DNA from: WHTX01 sp038255145
GTDB lineage: Bacteria; Actinomycetota; Acidimicrobiia; Acidimicrobiales; CAIXPF01
Assembly (NCBI GenBank): GCA_038255145.1
Contig: JBBSLP010000007.1
Span: 1 to 64,000 of the forward strand
Length of the DNA: 64,000 nucleotides
Reading direction: 5' to 3'
Each line of letters begins with the position of its first letter. The first letter of the stretch is position 1. The notes below the pieces were generated by a model. That model was not told where the DNA came from. It searched no databases and saw nothing but the letters and a program-made list of their open reading frames with translations. The translations under genes were made by a program, and so were the position numbers. This document shows, piece by piece, positions 25,506 through 34,180 of this stretch.

Positions 25506-27164
25506 ATGACACTGATCGAGAGCAAGCCCGAGGAGCGAGAGCTCGCCCCGGTGGCCGACGCGGCGGACGACGTCTCGCTGCAGCCGCCGCCACCGGATCC
25601 CGGCTTCGAGCGCGTCCTGGCCACCTCCGACCACAAGGTCGTGGGCCGGGCCTACATCTTCACCGCGCTCCTGTTCCTGGGCGCATCCCTGGTGCTGCAC
25701 CTGCTGCTGGGCCTGGAGAACCGTGAGGTCGGCTTCGACCTGCTCGATCCCGACGCCTACGTGCAGGTCTTCACCCTGGCCAACCTGTCCCTGTTCCTGC
25801 TGGGCCTGGCCCCGGCGTTCCTGGGCCTGGCCATCTACGTGGTGCCGCTGCAGATGGGGGCGAACGGGATCGCCTTCCCCCGGGCCGCCGCCGCCTCGTA
25901 TTGGGGCTTCCTGGTGGGCACGGCCCTGCTCATCGCCGGCTACGGCATGAACGGTGGTGTCGGCGGCGGCGATGTCGAGGGCACCCTGATCGGCTACGCC
26001 GGCCTCGGCCTGGTGGCGCTGGCCCTGCTGGTGGCGGCCATGGCCGTGGTCACCACCGTGGTCGCCCTGCGGCCCCCGGGCATGTCCATGCTGCGGGTCC
26101 CGGCCTTCTCGTGGTCCATGTTCGTGGCCGGCATCGTGTGGCTCGTCACCCTGCCCGCCTTCGGTGCCAACCTCCTGCTCCTCTACGTGGACAGCGATCA
26201 CGGCTCGGTGGCCTTCTCCCTGCCCGGCCTGGCCTGGCCCCAGCTGCGCTGGGTGCTGCTGCAGCCGGCGGTGTTCGCCTTCGCCATCCCCGTGCTCGGC
26301 ATCGCCGCCGACGTGGTCCCGGCCATGACCCGCAGCCGCATCGTCAACCGGGTCGCCGTGCTCGGCCCCATCGGTGCCTTCGGGGTGCTCAGCTTCGGAC
26401 CGTGGGCCCAGACGGCGTTCAACCCCCACCTCGTCGGTGAGGCCACCTACATCGTGATGTCCGTCGCCATCGTCCTGCCGGTGCTGGCCCTGCTGGGCGG
26501 GCTGCTCGACACCGTCCGGCGCGGTGGCCGCCCCCAGGCCAACTCGTCGCTGCCCCTGGCCCTGCTCTCCCTGGTCGCCCTGCTCGGTGCCGCGGTGGCC
26601 GGCGGCTGGGGCACCATCCCCTACCTGGACCTCAGCGGCACGACGTGGCCCGAAGGCGTGGCCAAGCTCGTGGCCGGCGCCAGCCTGTTGGGCCTGGCCT
26701 CCGGTCTGGCCTACTGGGGCCCCAAGATCTGGGGGGCCATGCCCGTCGATGCCCTGGGCAAGCTCAACATCCTCGTGCTCCTCGGCGGTGCCGCCCTGTT
26801 CGGTGCCGGCGACCTCATCTCCGGTGGGGCCGGCCAGCTGCCGTTCTGGCCCGGTCTCGGCCGGGTCGACCGGGTGAGCGACGTGAGCCAGCTCGGTCAG
26901 CTGGCCCTGACCGCCGGCGCCGCCCTGCTCGTCCTGGGCGTGGTGCTGCTGCTCCTCGCCCACCTGCCTGCGGCCATGAAGCGCTCGGGTGCGCCAGCGG
27001 ATCCTTGGGAGGGCTCGACGCTCGAGTGGTCGACCTCGTCGCCGCCGCCCTTCATCAACTTCCTCGCCGCTCCCGCCCTCGTCACCTCGGCCGAACCTCT
27101 GCTCGACACGAGGGCCGCCGCGGCCGAGGTCCCGCCCGACGCCACTGCCCAGGAGGTCGAGTGA
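25506..27164 (+). CDS. Haem-copper oxidase subunit I paralogue lacking all metal ligands
   Basis: This 552-residue, about 12-helix protein is clearly homologous to CtaD: SDHKVVGRAYIFTALLF, IYVVPLQMGANGIAFPR, RPPGMSMLRVPAFSW, SLLGLASGLAYWGPKIWG and DPWEGSTLEW all have counterparts in the genuine CtaD at 30105-32129. Every catalytic residue is replaced. The low-spin haem His becomes Ala92, the helix VI HPEVY becomes QPAVF (253-257, losing the CuB His and cross-linked Tyr), the HH pair becomes Gln302-Thr303, and the helix X HFH is gone. It cannot bind haem a, a3 or CuB in the usual way. The frame is intact and codon use is normal, so it is not a decaying pseudogene. A structural or assembly role is inferred. 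Confidence 0.85.
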   Translation: MTLIESKPEERELAPVADAADDVSLQPPPPDPGFERVLATSDHKVVGRAYIFTALLFLGASLVLHLLLGLENREVGFDLLDPDAYVQVFTLANLSLFLLGLAPAFLGLAIYVVPLQMGANGIAFPRAAAASYWGFLVGTALLIAGYGMNGGVGGGDVEGTLIGYAGLGLVALALLVAAMAVVTTVVALRPPGMSMLRVPAFSWSMFVAGIVWLVTLPAFGANLLLLYVDSDHGSVAFSLPGLAWPQLRWVLLQPAVFAFAIPVLGIAADVVPAMTRSRIVNRVAVLGPIGAFGVLSFGPWAQTAFNPHLVGEATYIVMSVAIVLPVLALLGGLLDTVRRGGRPQANSSLPLALLSLVALLGAAVAGGWGTIPYLDLSGTTWPEGVAKLVAGASLLGLASGLAYWGPKIWGAMPVDALGKLNILVLLGGAALFGAGDLISGGAGQLPFWPGLGRVDRVSDVSQLGQLALTAGAALLVLGVVLLLLAHLPAAMKRSGAPADPWEGSTLEWSTSSPPPFINFLAAPALVTSAEPLLDTRAAAAEVPPDATAQEVE

Positions 27165-27769
27165 TGGCTGCCGAACTGATGGCGGGGTCGAGTGTGCTCG
27201 ATGCCCCCCCCCCGCCGCCCATGCGCCCCCGGGTCCAGCTGGTGGGTTCGGCCCTGGCCAGCGCCGGAGCCCTCGTCTTCCTCCTCAGCCTGGTGGGCAT
27301 CTACCTGGCTCGCCGGGCCGACGTGATCAACAGCGGTCGGGACTGGCTGCCGCAGTCGGCCAACATCCCCATCGCCCAGCCCACGATGATGATGGCCACC
27401 CTGGGGCTGTCGATCTTCACCGTGCTGTGGGCGGCCTGGGCGCTGACCAACCAGGACCGTCCCAACGCCTACGTCGCGCTGGGTCTGACCCTCATCTTCG
27501 GTCTGGCCTACGTGAACCAGGCCACCTACCTGTTCAGCGTGATGAACGTGCCGGTGCGCTCCGATGCGGGGCTGCTGATCTACGCCGTCGCCGGCACCCA
27601 CGTCGCGCTGGTCGTCATCGGCCTGGGCTACCTGGCCATCGTGAGCTTCAGGGCCTTGTCGGGCCAGTACAGCCGCCTACCCGACGGACCCGCCGCTGCC
27701 GCCCTCTACTGGATCGCGCTGGCGCTGGTGTTCCCGGTCATCTGGTTCGGCATCTTCATCACCAAGTAG
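27164..27769 (+). CDS. Haem-copper oxidase subunit III-like membrane protein
   Basis: This 201-residue protein with five predicted helices resembles a shortened CtaE: after a Pro-rich N-terminus come GALVFLLSLVGIYLARRADVI, QPTMMMATLGLSIFTVLWAAW, LGLTLIFGLAYVNQATYLFSV and AVAGTHVALVVIGLGYLA, where subunit III has its 'FHG.HV..G' helix. The ATG overlaps the stop of the ligand-less subunit I gene (TGATG), so the two are translationally coupled. They look like a matched degenerate I/III pair. Function unknown. Confidence 0.72.
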   Translation: MAAELMAGSSVLDAPPPPPMRPRVQLVGSALASAGALVFLLSLVGIYLARRADVINSGRDWLPQSANIPIAQPTMMMATLGLSIFTVLWAAWALTNQDRPNAYVALGLTLIFGLAYVNQATYLFSVMNVPVRSDAGLLIYAVAGTHVALVVIGLGYLAIVSFRALSGQYSRLPDGPAAAALYWIALALVFPVIWFGIFITK

Positions 27770-27775
27770 GGCCTG

Positions 27776-28669
27776 ATGTTAACGACCGGTTCGAAGTTCT
27801 GTTTCGGCTCAGCTGCACTGCTGGTCGTCCTCGCCGTGATGTACGGCTGGACGAGCGGTGGTGTGGACTGGGGCCTGTTCCCCAGTCACCTCGGTGACCT
27901 CTACTTCCAGATGCTGGGTGCTGTCACCCTGGGCTGGCGAGGGGCCGTCGGTGATCAGCTGGGCTACACCGTCCTGCTGAGCGGCGCCGTGGGCATGACC
28001 GGCATCGGCAGCGTGCTCGTGGCGCTGCGCGATGCCGACGCCGAAGCGTTGGCCGAGGTGGCGGGCACCGCCCGCCCGCCGGCCTACCGTCTGCCCTTCT
28101 CGCCCAACTTCTGGGCCCCCGTCAGCGCCTTTGCGCTGGGGGCCATGATCCTGGGCCTGGTGGTGGGCAAGGCCCTGTTCCTGTTGGGGGTGGCCCTGCT
28201 CATCGTGGCCGCCTTCGAGTGGGCCATGCAGGCGTGGGCCGACCGGGCCACCGGTGACCCGGCCGTGAACGCCAAGCTGCGCAACCGCATCATGAACCCG
28301 CTGGAGATCCCCCTCCTGGGGATCATCGGCATCGGCTTCGTGGCCATCGCCTTCAGTCGCATCCTGCTGGCCACCTCCAAGCTCGGCGCGGTGTGGATCA
28401 CGATCGCCGCCGCCGCCATCATCTTCCTGCTGTTCGTGCTGGTGGCGGCGGTGCCCAAGGCCACCCGCGGCGTCCTGAGCGCCGCGGTCGTGGTCGCCGC
28501 CGTGGCCGTGCTGGCCGCCGGCATCAGCGCCGCCGCCGTGGGCGAGCGCAACTTCGAGCACCACGAGACCGAGGCCGGCGGCGGCGAGTCCCATGACGCC
28601 GGCACCGGCGCGGCGACCACCGGCGAGCAGGCGCCCACCACCACCGCCGCCACCCACTCGGGCGGCTGA
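27776..28669 (+). CDS. Oxidase-operon membrane protein of unknown function
   Basis: This 297-residue protein starts seven bases after the subunit III-like gene. The first helix and loop (FGSAALLVVLAVMYGWTSGGVDWG) recall actinobacterial oxidase subunit IV, followed by two helices flanking a cytoplasmic-looking loop ALRDADAEALAEVAG. Then come FWAPVSAFALGAMILGLVVGKALFLLGVALLIVAAFEWAMQAWADR, three further helices and a low-complexity Gly/Ala/Thr tail with His residues (FEHHETEAGG). It is probably an accessory subunit or assembly factor of the oxidase; this rests on position only. Confidence 0.6.
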   Translation: MLTTGSKFCFGSAALLVVLAVMYGWTSGGVDWGLFPSHLGDLYFQMLGAVTLGWRGAVGDQLGYTVLLSGAVGMTGIGSVLVALRDADAEALAEVAGTARPPAYRLPFSPNFWAPVSAFALGAMILGLVVGKALFLLGVALLIVAAFEWAMQAWADRATGDPAVNAKLRNRIMNPLEIPLLGIIGIGFVAIAFSRILLATSKLGAVWITIAAAAIIFLLFVLVAAVPKATRGVLSAAVVVAAVAVLAAGISAAAVGERNFEHHETEAGGGESHDAGTGAATTGEQAPTTTAATHSGG

Positions 28670-28769
28670 CGTGGGTCAGAGGGACGTGACTTGTCGGCTG
28701 CGGATGGCCGGTACCAAACTCGCTGGTGCTGTGAAGAGGACCTGTCGGAACGAGGCTTCGGGGAGATCG

Positions 28770-30002
28770 ATGCGGCGCAGCCGGCTTCGCGCAACGCTGC
28801 TGGGGTCTTTGGCCGTCGGCGGCCTGGTCCTGAGCGGGTGCTCCCAGGAGCTCCCCCTCAACACGCTCGATCCCAAGGGCTCGGGCGCCCGGTCGATCGA
28901 CAACCTGATCTCCCCCGTCTTCATCGTGGCCGGGATCGTCTTCCTTTTCGTCAACGTCGGTGTCCTCTACGTGGCCGTCAAGTACCGCCGCCGCAAGGGC
29001 CAGGACGACTTCTTCCCCAAGCAGATCCATGGCAACACCAAGCTCGAGCTGAGCTGGACGATCCTGCCCGCCGTGATCCTGGCCGTGGTCACGGTGTTCA
29101 CCATCGCCACCCTCTTCAACCTGTACAAGGTGCGCACCAACACGCTCACCGTCGAGGTGCAGGGACAGCAGTGGTGGTGGTCGTTCCGCTACGACATCGA
29201 CGGCGACGGCAAGTTCGACGGTCCCGAGGACATCACCACCCCGACCGAGCTGGCCATCCCCACCGGCACCGAGGTCGCGCTGCGCATGACGTCGAACGAC
29301 GTCATCCACAGCTTCTGGATCCCCCAGCTCAACGGCAAGCGGGACGTCGTCCCCGGCAGCATGCACAACTGGTGGGTGCAGGCCGACGACCCCGGCTACT
29401 TCCTCGGCCAGTGCACCGAGTTCTGCGGGCTCTCGCACGCCTACATGCGCATGGCGGTCAAGGCCATGCCCCAAGCCGAGTTCGACCAGTGGGTCAGGGA
29501 CCAGCAGGCGGCGGCCCAGGTCCCCGAGGATGACGAGGCCGCCATGCGGGGCCTCGACGACTTCGTGACCAACTGCGCCTCCTGCCACCAGATCGAGGGC
29601 GTCAACACGACGGGGTGCAACCCCCTCGGCCAGGACTTCGCCCTCGACGAGTTCGACCCGGACAGCGACTGCTACAAGGGCGTGGCCGCAGGGTGGGAGG
29701 GAGCGACCCAGGTCTCGGGCAACGCCCCCAACCTGACCCACCTCATGAGCAGACAACGCTTCATCGGTGGGCTCTACGACCTCTATCAGGTCGACTCGGA
29801 CGGCGAGCCCATCGTGGGCGAGGACGGGGAGAAGATCCCCGACGTCAACGAGATCAAGGGCTGGATCCGCGATCCCGAGCAGTACAAGCCCATGGCCCCG
29901 AACGCCAACCAGTTCTCGACGTACGGGCGGGGCATGCCCAAGCTCCCCCTGACCGAGGATCAGCTCGACGACCTGGCCGCCTACCTCGTCACCCTCAAGT
30001 GA
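28770..30002 (+). CDS. ctaC: Cytochrome c oxidase subunit II with fused cytochrome c (caa3 type)
   Basis: This 410-residue lipoprotein has a signal peptide with lipobox LSGC (Cys24), two membrane helices, a cupredoxin domain carrying the CuA ligands (His180, Cys215, Cys219, His223 in CTEFCGLSHAYM) and the electron-entry WWW patch, then a C-terminal class I cytochrome c with CASCH (269-273) and the distal Met in GRGMPKLPLT. The fusion marks a caa3 oxidase that accepts electrons without a soluble cytochrome. The ATG at 28770 is chosen because it gives the signal peptide. Confidence 0.96.
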   Translation: MRRSRLRATLLGSLAVGGLVLSGCSQELPLNTLDPKGSGARSIDNLISPVFIVAGIVFLFVNVGVLYVAVKYRRRKGQDDFFPKQIHGNTKLELSWTILPAVILAVVTVFTIATLFNLYKVRTNTLTVEVQGQQWWWSFRYDIDGDGKFDGPEDITTPTELAIPTGTEVALRMTSNDVIHSFWIPQLNGKRDVVPGSMHNWWVQADDPGYFLGQCTEFCGLSHAYMRMAVKAMPQAEFDQWVRDQQAAAQVPEDDEAAMRGLDDFVTNCASCHQIEGVNTTGCNPLGQDFALDEFDPDSDCYKGVAAGWEGATQVSGNAPNLTHLMSRQRFIGGLYDLYQVDSDGEPIVGEDGEKIPDVNEIKGWIRDPEQYKPMAPNANQFSTYGRGMPKLPLTEDQLDDLAAYLVTLK

Positions 30003-30104
30003 CGTCGTCCCCGATGACGTCCCTGGGCTGGCTGAAGATGACCCTGACGCCCGATCGAACGACCGATGGAACCGTCTCTGCGATGACCGGACCTGAGGAA
30101 CACC

Positions 30105-32129
30105 ATGGCGATTGTTGAGCGCGAACCCCTCGCCCTACCGGCGGGTGCCGGTGGCGGCGGGGGCAGCCTCGCCCGACTGGGCGTGCTGGCGCGGCCGAGG
30201 ACGTCGACCGGCTGGCGATCATGGGTCAGTACCGTCGATCACAAGAAGATCGGCATCATGTACGGGGCCGGGGCCTTCTTCTTCTTCCTGGTGGGAGGCA
30301 TCGAGGCCCTGCTGATCCGCCTACAGCTGGCCCAGCCCGACGGCAAGGTGCTCAGCGCGGCGGTCTACAACCAGGTCTTCACCATGCACGGCCTGACGAT
30401 GGTCTTCCTCGTCGTCATGCCCCTGGCATCGGCCTTCGCCAACTACCTGCTGCCCTTGCAGGTGGGAGCCAGGGACGTCGCCTTCCCCCGGCTCAACGCC
30501 CTGAGCCTGTGGATCTGGCTCTTCGGCGGCATCTTCCTCAACACCTCGTGGTTCCTGGGGGGGGGCGCCGACGGCGGCTGGTTCAACTACGCCCCCAACA
30601 GTGGGCTGGTCTTCTCGCCCCACCACGGCATCGACTTCTATGCCGTGGGCCTGCAGATCATCGGCATCGCCTCCCTCATCGGTGCCATCAACCTGATCGT
30701 GACCGTGCTCAACATGCGGGCGCCGGGGATGAGCCTGTTCCGCATGCCGGTGTTCACGTGGATGACGCTGGTGACGCAGTTCCTGCTGCTGTTCGCCATG
30801 CCCGTCATCTCCGTGGCGCTTTTCCTGCTGATGTTCGACCGCATGTTCGACGCCAACTTCTTCAACGTGGAGATGGGCGCCGACCCCCTGTTGTGGCAGC
30901 ACCTCTTCTGGATCTTCGGGCATCCCGAGGTGTACATCATGATCCTGCCCTCGTTCGGGATCGTCTCCGAGGTCATCCCCGTCTTCTCCCGCAAGCCGAT
31001 CTACGGCTACCCGTTCATGGTCTTCTCGGGTGTGGCCATCGGCTTCATGGGCTGGGGCGTGTGGGCCCACCACATGTTCGCCTCGGGCCTCGGCCCCATC
31101 TCGGTGGCGGCGTTCTCGCTGTCGACGATGTTCATCGCCGTACCCACCGGTGTGAAGATCCTCAACTGGATGGCCACGATGTGGGGAGGCACCCTGCGCT
31201 TCACCACATCGATGCTCTTCGCCATCGGCCTCGTGGCCATGTTCACCATCGGTGGTCTGTCGGGCGTGACCCACGCCGTGTCACCGGCCGACACCCAGCA
31301 GACGGACACTTACTACATCGTCGCCCACTTCCACTACGTCCTCTTCGGTGGTGCCCTCCTGGGGCTCTACTCGGGCACGTACTTCTGGTGGCCGAAGGCC
31401 TTCGGGTACCTGCTCAACGAGCGGCTGGGCAAGGTGCACTTCTGGTTGACCCTCATCGGGTTCAACCTGACCTTCGCCCCCATGCACTGGTTGGGCCTCC
31501 AGGGCATGTCCCGCCGGATCGCCACCTACCAGTCCACGGACGGGTTCACCTTCTGGAACCTGGTGGCCACCATCGGCGCCTTCACCATCGCCGCCAGCGT
31601 GGTGGTCTTCCTGCACAACGTCTTCTACAGCTACCGGAAGTGGAAGAAGGCCGGTCGGCCCAGCCCGGGTGCCGACCCCTGGGACGCCCGCAGCCTCGAG
31701 TGGATGATCCCTTCGCCCACCCCCGAGCACAACTTCGACGAGGTCCCTGTCGTGCACGCCCAGGACGAGTTCTGGCACCGCAAGTACGGTGAGGACGAAG
31801 AGGGCCGCGCCGTGCGCATCCACGCCACCGAGGACGTGGTGCAGAAGGGCGACGCCACCGACGTCCACCTGCCGTCGCCGTCCTACTTCCCCATGTTGCT
31901 GGCCATCTCGCTCTGCGTCATCGGCTACGGGGTCATCTTCAAGAACATCTGGATCGGCATCCCCGGCGCCATCCTGCTGTTGTGGGCCATCTTCGGCTGG
32001 GTCTTCGAGTCGCCCGACGATCCTGACAAGCCCCACGGCCGCGACAGCTACGGCAGCGGTGACGGTCACACCACCGGTGCGGCCAACGTCGAGACCGCCC
32101 CCACGCATGAGGAGGCCCCCGTTGGCTGA
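30105..32129 (+). CDS. ctaD: Cytochrome c oxidase subunit I
   Basis: This 674-residue catalytic subunit carries all ligands: His95 (MHGLTMVF, haem a), His273 and Tyr277 (HPEVY, CuB and cross-link), His322-His323, and His408/His410 (AHFHYVLFGG, haem a3 and a). Twelve core helices are followed by a C-terminal extension with two more hydrophobic segments (FPMLLAISLCVIGYGVIF, GIPGAILLLWAIFGWVF), usual for actinobacterial and caa3 forms. GAGGAA precedes the ATG. It reduces O2 and pumps protons. Confidence 0.98.
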   Translation: MAIVEREPLALPAGAGGGGGSLARLGVLARPRTSTGWRSWVSTVDHKKIGIMYGAGAFFFFLVGGIEALLIRLQLAQPDGKVLSAAVYNQVFTMHGLTMVFLVVMPLASAFANYLLPLQVGARDVAFPRLNALSLWIWLFGGIFLNTSWFLGGGADGGWFNYAPNSGLVFSPHHGIDFYAVGLQIIGIASLIGAINLIVTVLNMRAPGMSLFRMPVFTWMTLVTQFLLLFAMPVISVALFLLMFDRMFDANFFNVEMGADPLLWQHLFWIFGHPEVYIMILPSFGIVSEVIPVFSRKPIYGYPFMVFSGVAIGFMGWGVWAHHMFASGLGPISVAAFSLSTMFIAVPTGVKILNWMATMWGGTLRFTTSMLFAIGLVAMFTIGGLSGVTHAVSPADTQQTDTYYIVAHFHYVLFGGALLGLYSGTYFWWPKAFGYLLNERLGKVHFWLTLIGFNLTFAPMHWLGLQGMSRRIATYQSTDGFTFWNLVATIGAFTIAASVVVFLHNVFYSYRKWKKAGRPSPGADPWDARSLEWMIPSPTPEHNFDEVPVVHAQDEFWHRKYGEDEEGRAVRIHATEDVVQKGDATDVHLPSPSYFPMLLAISLCVIGYGVIFKNIWIGIPGAILLLWAIFGWVFESPDDPDKPHGRDSYGSGDGHTTGAANVETAPTHEEAPVG

Positions 32130-32757
32130 GACCGTCCTCGTCGCCGGTGGTAGCGCTCCACACGAGGAGCACGGCCCCACTGGGCACGCCACCACCACCG
32201 GCATCTCCAACGAGAAGCTGGCCATGTGGCTCTACCTGGCCTCGGACTGCCTGCTCTTCGGCGGCCTGATCTCGACGTTCCTGCTGTACAAGCAGAAGCT
32301 GCCCCAGTCCCCCGGCTTCGCCGGCGTCGAGGCCAACGAGCTCGGGGCGCAGATCTTCGACATCCCCTTCACCTCGGTCAGTTCGTTCGTCCTGCTCATG
32401 AGCTCGCTGACCATGGTGCTGGCCCTGTCGGCCCTCCATCGCGACGACCAGCGCCGCACCCGGGTGTGGCTGCTGGCCACGGCCACGCTGGGATCGCTGT
32501 TCATCGCCGGGCAGATCTACGAGTTCACCGCCTTCTACACGACGAACCTCTTCAGCTCGGCCTTCTACACGTTGACCGGCTTCCACGGCGTCCACGTCAC
32601 CGTCGGCATCATCATGCTGATGACGCTCTTCCTGCTCTCGCTCAAGGGCCGCCTGCCCAAGGAGAGCGCCGAGCGGGTAGAGATCATCGGTCTGTACTGG
32701 CACTTCGTGGACATCGTGTGGGTCGTGATCTTCGCCGTCGTCTACCTGATCCCGTGA
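32122..32757 (+). CDS. ctaE: Cytochrome c oxidase subunit III
   Basis: This 211-residue, about five-helix protein has MWLYLASDCLLFGGLISTF, the conserved Glu in GQIYEFTAFY, the LTGFHGVHVTVGIIML helix and YWHFVDIVWVVIF at the C-terminus, all typical of subunit III. The TTG at 32122 is preferred because AGGAGG lies six bases before it within the end of ctaD; an ATG at 32107 would add five residues but has no such site. The start overlaps the ctaD stop by eight bases. Confidence 0.95.
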   Translation: MAETVLVAGGSAPHEEHGPTGHATTTGISNEKLAMWLYLASDCLLFGGLISTFLLYKQKLPQSPGFAGVEANELGAQIFDIPFTSVSSFVLLMSSLTMVLALSALHRDDQRRTRVWLLATATLGSLFIAGQIYEFTAFYTTNLFSSAFYTLTGFHGVHVTVGIIMLMTLFLLSLKGRLPKESAERVEIIGLYWHFVDIVWVVIFAVVYLIP

Positions 32758-32776
32758 TCCCGATGAGGAAGCTGCG

Positions 32777-33127
32777 ATGAGCGCCACTGACGCCACGTCG
32801 ACCGAGCACGCCGAGCCTGAGGCTCACGAGGAGCACCCGGCCCACCCGTCGGACTGGGTCTACGTCCGGGTGGCGCTGATCCTGGCCGCGCTCACAGCCG
32901 TCGAGGTGTTCAGCTACTTCCACAGCGTGCTCGACTGGGGCCGGGTGCTCATGCCCGCCCTGATCGTGCTGATGGTGGTCAAGTTCTACCTGATCGCCGC
33001 GTACTTCATGCACCTGAAGTTCGACCAGAAGGTCCTGCGTCGGGCCTTCACGGCCGGCATCATCCTGGCGCTCAGCGTGTACCTGATCGCGCTGATGACC
33101 TTCCGGTTCTTCGGCGACTGGGCCTGA
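32777..33127 (+). CDS. Cytochrome c oxidase subunit IV (prokaryotic COX4 type)
   Basis: This 116-residue protein has a His/Glu-rich N-terminus and three helices with LAALTAVEVFSYFHS, VLMPALIVLMVVKFYLIAAYFMHLKFD and GIILALSVYLIALMTF. The 'KF..IA.YFMHLKFD' block is diagnostic for the CyoD/COX4_pro family. It stabilises the oxidase and is the usual last structural gene of caa3 operons. Confidence 0.9.
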   Translation: MSATDATSTEHAEPEAHEEHPAHPSDWVYVRVALILAALTAVEVFSYFHSVLDWGRVLMPALIVLMVVKFYLIAAYFMHLKFDQKVLRRAFTAGIILALSVYLIALMTFRFFGDWA

Positions 33128-33163
33128 CGGCCCTTCACCTCCCCCGCGAACGGAGAGAGCTTC

Positions 33164-34180
33164 ATGCTCCTCGGCCTGGTGGGTTACGACCATCCGTGGC
33201 GTTGGCAGCCCCACCCTGAGGTGTGGTTCCTGCTGGCTGCGGTGATCGGGCTCGGTTTCTACGTGACCCGGGTGATCGCCCCCAAGGTGGTGGCCAACGG
33301 CGGCGAGGGCATCACCCGGCGCCAGAAGGGCTTCTTCGTCGCCGGTGTCGTCGTGCTGTGGGCGGCCACCGACTGGCCGATGCACGACATCGGCGAGGAG
33401 TACCTGTACTCCGTCCACATGCTGCAGCATCTGCTGATCACCCTGGTGATGCCGCCGCTGTTCCTCTTCGCCACCCCCACGTGGCTGGCCCGGCTCATCC
33501 TGGGCGAGGGCAAGGTCGGTCGGTTCCTGAGCCAGCTGTGCCGGCCCGTGGTGGCCGGCCTGTCCTTCAACCTCGTCACCGCCCTCATCCACTGGAAGTT
33601 GATCGTCAACACGTCGGTCGAGAGCGGGCCCTTCCACTACACCGTGCACGCGGTGATCGTGCTCCTGGCCTTCGCCATGTGGATGCCGGTCTGCGGTCCC
33701 CTGCCCGAGCGGCGCATGTCCCTGCCCGGCCAGATGATCTACCTGTTCCTCATGTCGGTGATCCCCACCGTGCCCGGGGCCTGGCTCATCTTCGCCGAGG
33801 GCGCCGTCTACAAGGTCTACGACAGCCCCTATCGGATGTGGGGCATCAGCGTGACCTCGGACCAGCAGGCCGCCGGGGTGTTCATGAAGCTGGGCGGGGG
33901 CACCTACCTGTGGTGCCTCATCACCATCCTCTTCTTCCGCTGGGCCGCTCGCCACGAAGCGGCCGAGCGCGATGGTCGCTTCGTGTCCGAACGTGAGGTC
34001 CTCACCTGGCAGCACGTCCAGGAGGAGTTCGACCGGGTTCCACCGGCCACCGAGGGCACGCTGGCCAACGGGGCCAGCAACGGCTCCGGAAACGGGCACG
34101 CCGTCCGGCCCGGCGCCGACGACGGGCCCCGGGTGCCCGATGTGGGCCCTGGTCCTAGCGGGGCTCCCACCGGAACGTGA
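33164..34180 (+). CDS. ctaG: Cytochrome c oxidase assembly protein CtaG (caa3_CtaG family)
   Basis: This 338-residue membrane protein has about seven helices and the family blocks ATDWPMHDIGEEYLYSVHMLQHLLI, TALIHWKLIVN, HYTVHAVIVLLAFAMWMPVCGPLPE and QMIYLFLMSVIPTVPGAWL. Several conserved His lie near membrane faces, consistent with copper handling during CuB or CuA assembly. A long Gly/Pro/Asn tail follows. Its 3' end overlaps the convergent ABC permease gene by 26 bases. Confidence 0.9.
   Translation: MLLGLVGYDHPWRWQPHPEVWFLLAAVIGLGFYVTRVIAPKVVANGGEGITRRQKGFFVAGVVVLWAATDWPMHDIGEEYLYSVHMLQHLLITLVMPPLFLFATPTWLARLILGEGKVGRFLSQLCRPVVAGLSFNLVTALIHWKLIVNTSVESGPFHYTVHAVIVLLAFAMWMPVCGPLPERRMSLPGQMIYLFLMSVIPTVPGAWLIFAEGAVYKVYDSPYRMWGISVTSDQQAAGVFMKLGGGTYLWCLITILFFRWAARHEAAERDGRFVSEREVLTWQHVQEEFDRVPPATEGTLANGASNGSGNGHAVRPGADDGPRVPDVGPGPSGAPTGT

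Noticed and set aside
25506..27164. Considered as an active second cytochrome oxidase subunit I.
   Set aside because: All six haem and copper His ligands and the cross-linked Tyr are missing when aligned by flanking conserved blocks.
25506..27164. Considered as a pseudogene of ctaD.
   Set aside because: The frame is fully open, helices are well formed and the downstream gene is translationally coupled, unlike the frameshifted pseudogenes elsewhere in the window.
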